A stretch of DNA of 64,000 nucleotides from positions 1-64,000 of the forward strand of contig JBMNSJ010000001.1 in the NCBI GenBank assembly GCA_050945135.1. The letters run 5' to 3'. Made by a program: the position numbers and the translations under genes. Positions 24,911-31,683 of the stretch are shown one piece after another. Below the pieces are notes generated by a model. It was not told the origin of the DNA, made no database searches, and saw only the letters and a program-made list of their open reading frames with translations. This DNA comes from WRIS01 sp050945135 (GTDB taxonomy: Bacteria > Actinomycetota > Coriobacteriia > Coriobacteriales > Eggerthellaceae). How positions within the stretch are numbered: position 1 is the first letter of the stretch; the number at the start of each line of letters is the position of its first letter.

Positions 24911-27763
24911 CTATGATCCTTCTGCGCTCAAGCGTATTTCATCAAAGGCACTCAGTTCCGTTTGGGAAATGTCAATTTGAATCATTTCCGCAGGTACCGC
25001 AACCTTTGTGCGAAAAACCTTAAGGGATTGTAGCTTACCTGTTGCATCGATACCTTCGACTCTAAATCGTGGCTTATCAAGTATCGAGTCAGTCCTTAGC
25101 GAAAAGCTTATCTTGTCGTCTTCAGCTTGATTCAGCGTAATTTTTTGCGGAATTACATAGCGAATATGCTCTCCGGCGATAACTTTTCGCTCCTTCGAAA
25201 AATCATTCGCCTTAGCCTCAGAGCTATTCATATTTTGCTGCGCATACTTTGCCGCAGAAAAACCTGCCGACTCGCCCTCTTGAGAAACAAAATCAACTAA
25301 ATCATGTACATGTAAGGCGTTCCCACACTCAAAAACTCCGGGTAAGTCTGTTGCAAGCCCATTATCAACAATAGCCCCGCCGGTTACCTCATCAAGCGGA
25401 AGTCCGAGAGTTTTCGCAAGCTCGTTTTCGGGAATAAGTCCTACCGAAAGCAATAAAGTATCGCAAGCCACCCGCTCTTCAGTTCCAGAAATCACCTCAA
25501 GCGTTTGCGGGTCAACCTGAGAGATTATGAGCGCCTCAAGGCGTGTATCGCCCTCGAGTCGCACAACGGTGCGGCTGAGGTGTAGCGGGATTCCGTAATC
25601 ATCTAAACATTGAACAATATTTCGCCGTAAGCCTGAAGGATAGGGCATTTTCTCATACACACCTAAAACGCGGGCTCCCTGCAGGGTTAACCTGCGAGCC
25701 ATTATCAAACCAATATCGCCGGAACCAAGTATTACTACATCACGACCTGGCAAGCAGCCCTGAAGGTTTATGAGGTTTTGGGCGCTTCCCGCCGAGAATA
25801 CCCCTGAGGGGCGCGTACCAGCAATGCTAAGAGCACCTAATCCTCGCTCTCGAGAACCCGTGGCAAGAACTACTGCCTTACTCGAAATAAAGAACTCTCC
25901 AAGGGGGCTCACAACAACAAGCTCATAAAGCTGCGAAGAATCTTTTCTTCGTACTCTCATTACCGATGCGCCTCTTAAGACCTCGATTTTCTCCTCGAAA
26001 AGTGAGTCAATTTCAATTTGTGCATATTCTGGACCAGTGAGCTCTTTCTTGAATCTATCAAGACCAAAACCGCTATGAATGCATTGTTTTAGAATGCCGC
26101 CAAGTTCTTGCTCGCGGTCGATGAGCAAAACATCTGCCCCTTCTTGAGCAGCCTTTCTCGCAGCAGCAATGCCGGCAGCGCCTCCGCCCACAACCACTAC
26201 ATCAAAGCAGGTATCGGCCCCCTGCTCAGAAAAAGCCTGTGAGGAAGCGCAAACTAAGTTGACGCTCTCACGAGATGCCTGAGAAATATCGAGATAATCT
26301 CTACGATTGTCAGAAACAACACACGAGCCCGCAAGTCGCTTGTCAATAGCGTGCGGAGAAAGATTTAGCTCACGAGCCATAATATGAATAAGTTCAGGCG
26401 TACAAAAACCTCCATGACAGCGCCCCATTGTAATCATGCTCCGCCACTTCAGTGCATCAACAGAATTAACCGGGATGGGGCTGTGCATGAGAGTTACTAA
26501 ATCTGCTTCCGTCACCTCACAACAACGACAAACAATATGACCATGACGTGGATTTTGTTCAATTGCCTTTGCCCGCTCATCTTCGCTCATATGCGCAAAA
26601 AGCGGAGCCGGTCTACGTATAGGATTAAAATCCTTATTGGGCGCTGCTTGCAAGGCCTTTGAAATACTTTGAGCGATATCAAGAGCCACAGCTGGCGCGC
26701 AACTTAATCCCGGAGAATCAAAGCAGGCGATATTGAAAAAGCCTGGCACATCAGGCGCCTCCCCAATAACAAAATCAGCTGTTTCACCGCGAGAACGAAG
26801 ACCCGCAAAATTCGAAATAGTTCCCTGAGCACTCAAATCAGGCCAGGTTTTTTTCGCCTCAGCAAGAACAAACTCAAGCCCTTCTTCGGTGGTAGAAACA
26901 TCCTCTTTGCTTTCTTGATCAACTGCATTTGGACCCACCAACAAGTTCCCATGAACCGTAGGAGTAATAAGCACTCCCTTTCCGACTGCCGAGGGGGCCT
27001 GAAACACGGTATGTGAAAAACACTTTCCAAACTCGGTGTCGTAGAGTCGATATTCTCCTCTTCGGGGCTTAATACTGAGCTTGTGTGCGCTTGCCAGATT
27101 GTTGATTTCGTCTGAGAATATGCCTGCCGCATTAACAAGAAGTTTTGCCTTAAAGCTCGAACCGCTTTCGCTCTTTACGCAAAAACGCCATTTATTCTCA
27201 GGCGCATGCGAAACCTCAATGTTTATGACCCTCTCGTTAAACAGAAACTCAAGACCATTCTGAGCCGCATTTTCTGCGGCGGCGAAAGCAACTCCGTAAG
27301 GGTCACAAATCGCAGCTGTCGGAGCATACAGGGCCCCTAAGGCATCAGGAGAAACTTGAGGCTCTAGCGAGTGAAGTTCTTCGACGTCGATCTTACGCAC
27401 TCCTTCGACGCCGTTTTCTTGAGCACGCTCAACCAAACTCTGAACACGTGATAGCTCATCATCGGAAAACGCCACCACTAAAGACCCATTGTTGATAAAA
27501 GAAAAGCCGAGCTCTTCGGCCCACTGGGGAAAAATCTTTGAACCCAAAACATTATAGTGAGCTTTTGTTGTTCCTGGTTCAGGATCATATCCTGCATGAA
27601 CGATACCCGAATTTGCCCGGGTTGCTCCTTGCGCAATATCGTTTCCCGCCTCAAGAACGACCGCATTCAAGTCATAGCGAGAAAGTTCTCTGGCAACACA
27701 GCAACCGGCGATACCAGCGCCAATAACAAGCACATCATATATTCGCTCTTGAGGTTGTTTCAT
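24911..27763 (-). CDS. Fused GlpA-like FAD dehydrogenase / BFD / NAD(FAD) oxidoreductase
   Basis: A 950-residue protein joining what are usually two separate genes. Residues about 10-400: DAO/GlpA-type FAD domain (VIGAGIAGCCVARELS, NSGIVHAGYD, GLRSRGETADFVIGE). About 405-470: a BFD-like [2Fe-2S] domain (CRCCEVTEADL, GRCHGGFC). About 515 onwards: a pyridine-nucleotide disulfide-type oxidoreductase with a second FAD motif (VVVGGGAAGIAAARKA), a CIHSGFG segment, and an NAD motif (VVILGSGDIGLIMARRL) near residue 675. The likely reaction is oxidation of glycerol-3-phosphate or a related hydroxy-acid, with electrons passed to the second flavin module. DUF1667 follows after 2 bases. No Shine-Dalgarno sequence is seen before ATG 27763. 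Substrate is uncertain. Confidence 0.88.
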   Translation of the reverse strand: MKQPQERIYDVLVIGAGIAGCCVARELSRYDLNAVVLEAGNDIAQGATRANSGIVHAGYDPEPGTTKAHYNVLGSKIFPQWAEELGFSFINNGSLVVAFSDDELSRVQSLVERAQENGVEGVRKIDVEELHSLEPQVSPDALGALYAPTAAICDPYGVAFAAAENAAQNGLEFLFNERVINIEVSHAPENKWRFCVKSESGSSFKAKLLVNAAGIFSDEINNLASAHKLSIKPRRGEYRLYDTEFGKCFSHTVFQAPSAVGKGVLITPTVHGNLLVGPNAVDQESKEDVSTTEEGLEFVLAEAKKTWPDLSAQGTISNFAGLRSRGETADFVIGEAPDVPGFFNIACFDSPGLSCAPAVALDIAQSISKALQAAPNKDFNPIRRPAPLFAHMSEDERAKAIEQNPRHGHIVCRCCEVTEADLVTLMHSPIPVNSVDALKWRSMITMGRCHGGFCTPELIHIMARELNLSPHAIDKRLAGSCVVSDNRRDYLDISQASRESVNLVCASSQAFSEQGADTCFDVVVVGGGAAGIAAARKAAQEGADVLLIDREQELGGILKQCIHSGFGLDRFKKELTGPEYAQIEIDSLFEEKIEVLRGASVMRVRRKDSSQLYELVVVSPLGEFFISSKAVVLATGSRERGLGALSIAGTRPSGVFSAGSAQNLINLQGCLPGRDVVILGSGDIGLIMARRLTLQGARVLGVYEKMPYPSGLRRNIVQCLDDYGIPLHLSRTVVRLEGDTRLEALIISQVDPQTLEVISGTEERVACDTLLLSVGLIPENELAKTLGLPLDEVTGGAIVDNGLATDLPGVFECGNALHVHDLVDFVSQEGESAGFSAAKYAQQNMNSSEAKANDFSKERKVIAGEHIRYVIPQKITLNQAEDDKISFSLRTDSILDKPRFRVEGIDATGKLQSLKVFRTKVAVPAEMIQIDISQTELSAFDEIRLSAEGS

Positions 27764-27920
27764 ACCATCAGCTTACTATTTATCCCCGTTAAGCGAAAGA
27801 GTGATTAGTAAGCAAACGAGAAGCATTATCGTTACGTTTTGGTAATGGAAATCCCCGTGAGCAAAGAAAAATAGAAAACAAAAAGCACAGACTATGCTTT
27901 TCCAGTACGGAAGGGATTGA

Positions 27921-28304
27921 ATGAACATCGCGGTCGCCAGCAACGGATTAGAAGTTTCTCCATACTTCGAATGCTGTACGAACTATAACTATTTTACGAT
28001 TGATCAAGGCATGGTAAAGGATTACCGAAATTTTCCTATTCTTGCCCAACAGAGTCTTTCTCCGATTAATATCCTCCGTGAACTAGGTATCGATGTTGTC
28101 ATTGTTGGTTGCGTAAAAAACACCAATCGTGCGCTGATTGAAGAACTCGGAATCGAAGTTGTTTGCAGAAAAAAAGGGGAAGCCAAAGAAGCAGTAGAAG
28201 ACTATCTCTCTGAAGAAGATATCTTCGATGATAGCCTCTGCGACAACTACAAGGCAGCCTATGGCGAAGAAGGTAACTGCCGAAGATCCTTCGCTGGCGC
28301 TTGA
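27921..28304 (+). CDS. NifX/NafY-like (dinitrogenase Fe-Mo cofactor) family protein
   Basis: A 127-residue protein of the NifB/NifX/NafY superfamily (dinitrogenase iron-molybdenum cofactor biosynthesis domain): MNIAVASNGLEVSPYFECC, then the VIVGCVKNTNRALIEELGIEV core, with an acidic extension ending in a Cys-containing tail. In non-nitrogen-fixing anaerobes such proteins are thought to bind iron-sulfur or Mo-containing clusters; the role here is unknown. GGAAGGGATTG precedes the ATG. It stands alone, divergent from the FAD dehydrogenase. No nif genes are in the window. Confidence 0.85.
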   Translation: MNIAVASNGLEVSPYFECCTNYNYFTIDQGMVKDYRNFPILAQQSLSPINILRELGIDVVIVGCVKNTNRALIEELGIEVVCRKKGEAKEAVEDYLSEEDIFDDSLCDNYKAAYGEEGNCRRSFAGA

Positions 28305-28316
28305 AATTCCTAAAAT

Positions 28317-28339
28317 CGACGCTTCTGCGGCGCTTTTTT
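28317..28339 (+). terminator. Candidate terminator after the NifX-like gene
   Basis: CGACGC and GCGGCG flank a TTCT loop (one mismatched pair) and are followed by six T residues, 13 bases past the stop codon. Confidence 0.5.
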
Positions 28340-28457
28340 CAACTTATCCGGGATTTTCCTAACAAAGTCCAAAATAAATTTCAGCTGAGCTGGGCTTTTT
28401 ATGCATCATACTTGCCTTCATAGCCTTTCAAGCATCTCAAATCCCGGATAAGTTGAA
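28338..28457. repeat. 120-base element bounded by a perfect 19-base inverted repeat
   Basis: TTCAACTTATCCGGGATTT at 28338-28356 is repeated as its exact reverse complement at 28439-28457, with 82 bases between. The interior has no coding frame; CCAAAATAAA occurs inside it and again just outside. It could be a small non-autonomous mobile element (MITE-like) or encode a long hairpin RNA. No clear target-site duplication was seen, and no second copy is in this window. Confidence 0.6.
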
Positions 28458-28573
28458 TTTCCTTCCAAAATAAAGCCTAAAATTGCAATTTCTTTCTTGT
28501 TTTCCTACCTTGCGGATATCCTCTCGCTACTTACTATGCACCTAAACGTGGAAACGCTTTGCCAGTAAGTATA

Positions 28574-28602
28574 AAAAACGATCCCCCTTGAGGAGATCGT
28601 TT
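28574..28602 (-). terminator. Terminator of the infC-rpmI-rplT operon
   Basis: On the minus strand AAACGATC and GATCGTTT form the stem and a T-run follows. It lies 34 bases after the rplT stop. Confidence 0.8.
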
Positions 28603-28635
28603 CATTTTAGTCAGAGGGTGTTAAAGCCTACAGAA

Positions 28636-28989
28636 CTACAGAGCCTTCTTTGCTAAGGCAGTAATCTCGGCAAAAGCCTCAGGATCGTTAACTGCCATGT
28701 CGGCAAGAACCTTACGATCGAGCTGAATGCCAGCTTTTTTAAGACCATTCATAAATACGGAATACGAAAGGCCGTTGATACGAGCTGCCGCATTGATGCG
28801 AGTAATCCAAAGGCGGCGAATGTCGCGCTTCTTGTTGCGACGATCGCGATACATGTACTGTAATGAATGCTGGACCTGCTCTTTAGCTGCACGATAGGAG
28901 CGAGATTTCGCACCATAATATCCTTTTGCACGACCAAGGACGGTACGACGTTTTTTGTGGGCAGATACTGCACGTTTTACGCGAGGCAT
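28636..28989 (-). CDS. rplT: Large ribosomal subunit protein bL20
   Basis: A 117-residue, strongly basic protein that begins MPRVKRAV and carries KKRRTVLGRAKGYYGAKSR and WITRINAAAR, the hallmark blocks of bL20, an early assembly protein of the 50S subunit that binds 23S rRNA. In many bacteria bL20 also represses its own operon through the leader. It is the last gene of infC-rpmI-rplT, 17 bases after rpmI, and is followed by a clear terminator. Length and sequence are normal. Confidence 0.98.
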   Translation of the reverse strand: MPRVKRAVSAHKKRRTVLGRAKGYYGAKSRSYRAAKEQVQHSLQYMYRDRRNKKRDIRRLWITRINAAARINGLSYSVFMNGLKKAGIQLDRKVLADMAVNDPEAFAEITALAKKAL

Positions 28990-29006
28990 ATCTCAAACCC
29001 CTTTCT

Positions 29007-29204
29007 TTAGCGGAGGCCTAAGTTGCGAGCGACATTTTTCTGATCGCCTTTTGCAACTTCGGTTTCATGACGGAAATTACGCTTACGTTTCTGGCTTTTC
29101 TTCTCCAGAATATGGTTCGAGCCCTGCTTTGCTCGCATGATTTTGCCTGAACCAGTTACGCGGAAGCGCTTTGCGGTGCCGCGATGGGTCTTCATTTTAG
29201 GCAT
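29007..29204 (-). CDS. rpmI: Large ribosomal subunit protein bL35
   Basis: A 65-residue basic protein starting MPKMKTHRGTAKRF, with GKIMRAKQGSNHILEKKS in the middle: the standard bL35 sequence. It lies between infC and rplT in the conserved order, 24 bases after infC, with a GAAAGGAC ribosome-binding site. Part of the 50S subunit; nothing unusual. Confidence 0.98.
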   Translation of the reverse strand: MPKMKTHRGTAKRFRVTGSGKIMRAKQGSNHILEKKSQKRKRNFRHETEVAKGDQKNVARNLGLR

Positions 29205-29228
29205 TGCTTAGTCCTTTCGAAATCGTCT

Positions 29229-29792
29229 CTATTCGTCTACAGAATCGGAATCTTCTGCATCTTTTTTCTTTTTGGCAGTGCTTGGTAAAGGCGAAATCAA
29301 CATATGCATATTGCGCCCTTCCATTTTTGGCTGATTCTCGATGACAGCCATTTCTTTGAGATCTTCAGCCAAGCGCTCCAAAATATTTAAGCCTTGCTCA
29401 GGATGAGCCATTTCACGCCCGCGAAACATAATGGTGATCTTGACTTTAGAGCCCGCATCCAAGAAGCGAAGAATATGCTTTTTCTTGGTTGTGTAATCCC
29501 CTATGTCGATCTTGGGACGGAATTTCATTTCTTTAGTTTCAATCTTGCTTTGGTTCTTGCGAGCTTGCTTTGCTTTAATGGCCTGGTCGTACTTAAACTT
29601 ACCGTAGTCCATAACACGACAAACAACCGGATCGGCATTGGGAGCAATCTCTACCAGATCGTACCCTTCTTCATCTGCGATGCGCTGTGCTTCGGCAATC
29701 GAGACGATGCCCATCTGTGCGCCATCGTATCCGATAAGGCGACATTCCCTTACAGTGATTTCGTTATTGAGCCGTGGCTCTTGAGCAGCTAT
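29229..29792 (-). CDS. infC: Translation initiation factor IF-3 (probable AUA start)
   Basis: IF-3 of 187 residues with both usual domains: N-terminal EPRLNNEITVRECRLIG and DLVEIAPNADPVVCRVMDYG, linker KQARKNQSK, and C-terminal KEMKFRPKIDIGDY and KVKITIMFRGREM; an acidic tail follows. It binds the 30S subunit and checks start codons. The best start is ATA at 29792: AAAAGGAGGTGA ends just before it with ideal spacing, and no ATG, GTG or TTG is well placed. A GTG at 29825 would add 11 residues but would put this strong Shine-Dalgarno sequence inside the gene. A rare infC start codon fits the known IF-3 self-regulation by start-codon discrimination. Confidence 0.93.
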   Translation of the reverse strand: MAAQEPRLNNEITVRECRLIGYDGAQMGIVSIAEAQRIADEEGYDLVEIAPNADPVVCRVMDYGKFKYDQAIKAKQARKNQSKIETKEMKFRPKIDIGDYTTKKKHILRFLDAGSKVKITIMFRGREMAHPEQGLNILERLAEDLKEMAVIENQPKMEGRNMHMLISPLPSTAKKKKDAEDSDSVDE

Positions 29793-29835
29793 CGCGCTCA
29801 CCTCCTTTTGTGTCTTTCTAGACACTACAGAAAAC

Positions 29836-29866
29836 TTAAAAAACCCGAAGCATTAGCCACGGGTTC
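29836..29866 (-). terminator. Attenuator-type terminator in the infC leader
   Basis: On the minus strand AACCCG and CGGGTT bracket a 12-base loop and run into TTTTTT, about 45 bases before the infC start and inside its leader. A hairpin plus T-run in this position matches transcription attenuation of infC operons (L20/IF3-leader style). Confidence 0.65.
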
Positions 29867-29973
29867 ATATTCAAAAAGATACTCTAAAAAGAGCAAATAT
29901 TCATATGACCCATCAGCCGCTTCAAGCGCCGAACCAGGTGGAGGATAATCCTCACTTGTTTAACAGCTGAACC

Positions 29974-30001
29974 ATCTTAGCACAAAAGTTCGCGAGCGCA
30001 A
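29974..30001 (-). promoter_or_regulatory. Candidate infC operon promoter
   Basis: On the minus strand an extended -10 (TGC then TAAGAT, 29974-29979) lies 16 bases after TTGCGC (29996-30001). This gives a leader of roughly 170-180 bases containing the attenuator hairpin. Confidence 0.5.
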
Positions 30002-30114
30002 GAAAGAGAACGGCGAAAACATTGTGCATGAGAAAAGATAAGGCCCCATGATGAGAGCTTCGTAGACTCTTCAAGCTTCTCTCATGCTTCGAGCTTACTG
30101 TACGTCTGTGTGAA

Positions 30115-31146
30115 TTACTCGGCGACAGGCTCTGTCTGTACAGGTGCTGCAACTCCTGGCAGACTCACATAGATGTACACTTGGCGAACGGTGTTCGCAA
30201 GATTTCCCGTTGAATTTGCTGCAGTGTAATCGTAGCGAAGTACTGCCGACCACTCGTAGACAACACCCTCTTGCTCGACCGATCCTGCAAAGGAGAACTG
30301 CTCGTTGGTTAGCGTCGTGCCGTCGGTACCGTAGGTAGAGTAGAGAGTTTTATCGTGCGGAAGCACGACAGCTCCCTCAGGCAAAATCAAGCCTGCTTCT
30401 TCAAGCGTGTTCTCGATAATCTTTTCATTGGAAATAGCATCAGCAAAACTTGAGGAGCCATAACCCAAAGACGAAGCGGCGGCAGAATATCCAGACGAAA
30501 TAACATGCCCTTCCGCATCAAGATCAAGATAGACCGTAGGGGTTCCAGCTCGAGCTGCACTTGGCTCATCCGTCAATGAAATCTTCACGCTTGACTTGAT
30601 GGCATTACCCTCTTCGTCAACTGGTGTTGCAGAGATAACTGTAGCTCCACGTCCTATGATTTCGAGACTCTCATCTTGTGTTTTGCCGAGGACTGACACA
30701 AGCGCTGGAGCTTCGATTTCTTTTTTGGCCGTTGAGGAGGAATCTTTCGTCTCTCCTTCTTTGAGCTCATCAACATCGGTAGAGCCCTGGCTTAATGCCT
30801 GCTGGCTTGCCTGGGTTTGTGCTTCCTGGAAAAGAAGGTAGGTTAGATAACCTAAAGCGCCGATGAGGACGACAATTAAAACCAGCACGACAATAAGAAC
30901 TCGTCGCATGCGGCGCGATTTCTTTTGATGTATGGTTAAGTGAGGCTTAACTGGCTCTGCTGCCGCAGCATGTTGTCCGCCTTGCTCGACAGAAGGTTGG
31001 ACATCGATTGGAGAATCAGTGCTCTCTCCCGCTGTCTCACTTTCTGGTGTAGCTTCAGACGCATCGCCTTCGATTGGCTGAGCCTCTTCGTTCGTCTTTT
31101 TTGTTTTCTTAAATTTTGAATCTTCGGTTCGTGCATGTTTGGGCAT
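30115..31146 (-). CDS. Single-pass membrane protein with extracytoplasmic domain, unknown function
   Basis: A 343-residue protein I do not recognise. The first 75 residues are hydrophilic, Lys-rich then acidic; KSRRMRRVLIVVLVL leads into one membrane helix (about residues 80-103). An outside region follows with a Gln/Ser-rich linker and a folded part of about 200 residues, rich in beta strands, beginning LVSVLGKTQDESLEIIG, which faintly recalls PASTA-like spacing. No cysteines are in the outer part and no catalytic motif is seen. It follows the small anchored protein at 31199 by 52 bases on the same strand. AGGAAGG precedes the ATG. A cell-envelope role is inferred from topology only. Confidence 0.6.
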   Translation of the reverse strand: MPKHARTEDSKFKKTKKTNEEAQPIEGDASEATPESETAGESTDSPIDVQPSVEQGGQHAAAAEPVKPHLTIHQKKSRRMRRVLIVVLVLIVVLIGALGYLTYLLFQEAQTQASQQALSQGSTDVDELKEGETKDSSSTAKKEIEAPALVSVLGKTQDESLEIIGRGATVISATPVDEEGNAIKSSVKISLTDEPSAARAGTPTVYLDLDAEGHVISSGYSAAASSLGYGSSSFADAISNEKIIENTLEEAGLILPEGAVVLPHDKTLYSTYGTDGTTLTNEQFSFAGSVEQEGVVYEWSAVLRYDYTAANSTGNLANTVRQVYIYVSLPGVAAPVQTEPVAE

Positions 31147-31198
31147 CGTTTAAACCTTCCTAGTATCTGCACCATAGCAGAAATGAGGTAGCAACATT

Positions 31199-31528
31199 TT
31201 AGCGTAAAAACATGAAATAGACGATGAATCCGACGAGGAGGAGTAATCCGCAAACAAGAATGACAACGCGCATCTTCTGGAATGGGCCTGTTACTTCTAA
31301 ATCTTCTTTCGTAACTCCCTGGTAAACCTCTTTTTTTCTCACTGGTGCATGCTCGACAAGCTCAGTTTGCACAGAGCTTTCTGCCTCACTCGCCGCCGCT
31401 GGAGCCTGCGCGACAACATCGTTTGGCTCCTCTTCTAAAGGAGGCTTTTCGGTGATTCCCGCCTGGATGACTATCTCGTCATCGTCTGCAGAAACGCTGA
31501 TAATCGAGAAACCGTCATCGTTTTTCAT
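31199..31528 (-). CDS. Small tail-anchored membrane protein, unknown function
   Basis: A 109-residue protein with an acidic, Ala/Glu-rich cytoplasmic part of about 85 residues and one C-terminal membrane helix (MRVVILVCGLLLLVGFIVYF) ending in three residues. No family is recognised. AAAGGATG precedes the ATG. It is transcribed with the single-pass protein downstream, whose N-terminus is also charged and disordered; the two may act together at the membrane. It is divergent from the M16C peptidase gene. Confidence 0.6.
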   Translation of the reverse strand: MKNDDGFSIISVSADDDEIVIQAGITEKPPLEEEPNDVVAQAPAAASEAESSVQTELVEHAPVRKKEVYQGVTKEDLEVTGPFQKMRVVILVCGLLLLVGFIVYFMFLR

Positions 31529-31683
31529 GCTTCATCCTTTCTGATGATACTCGCATTATAGATGAAATGCCCTCGTTCGGCGGCGAATCTGTACCTTATT
31601 CATGTTCGCGAACCTATGAGAATCATTGAATCGATTTGCTTTGGTATCCTAACTTCTGACGGCTTTAGGTAAGGTGAAATATA

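Larger units (their letters stand above)
28305..28635. other. Gene-free stretch between the NifX-like gene and rplT
   Basis: Holds the NifX-side terminator, the inverted-repeat element and the terminator of the rplT operon. No protein-coding frame is supported. Confidence 0.6.
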
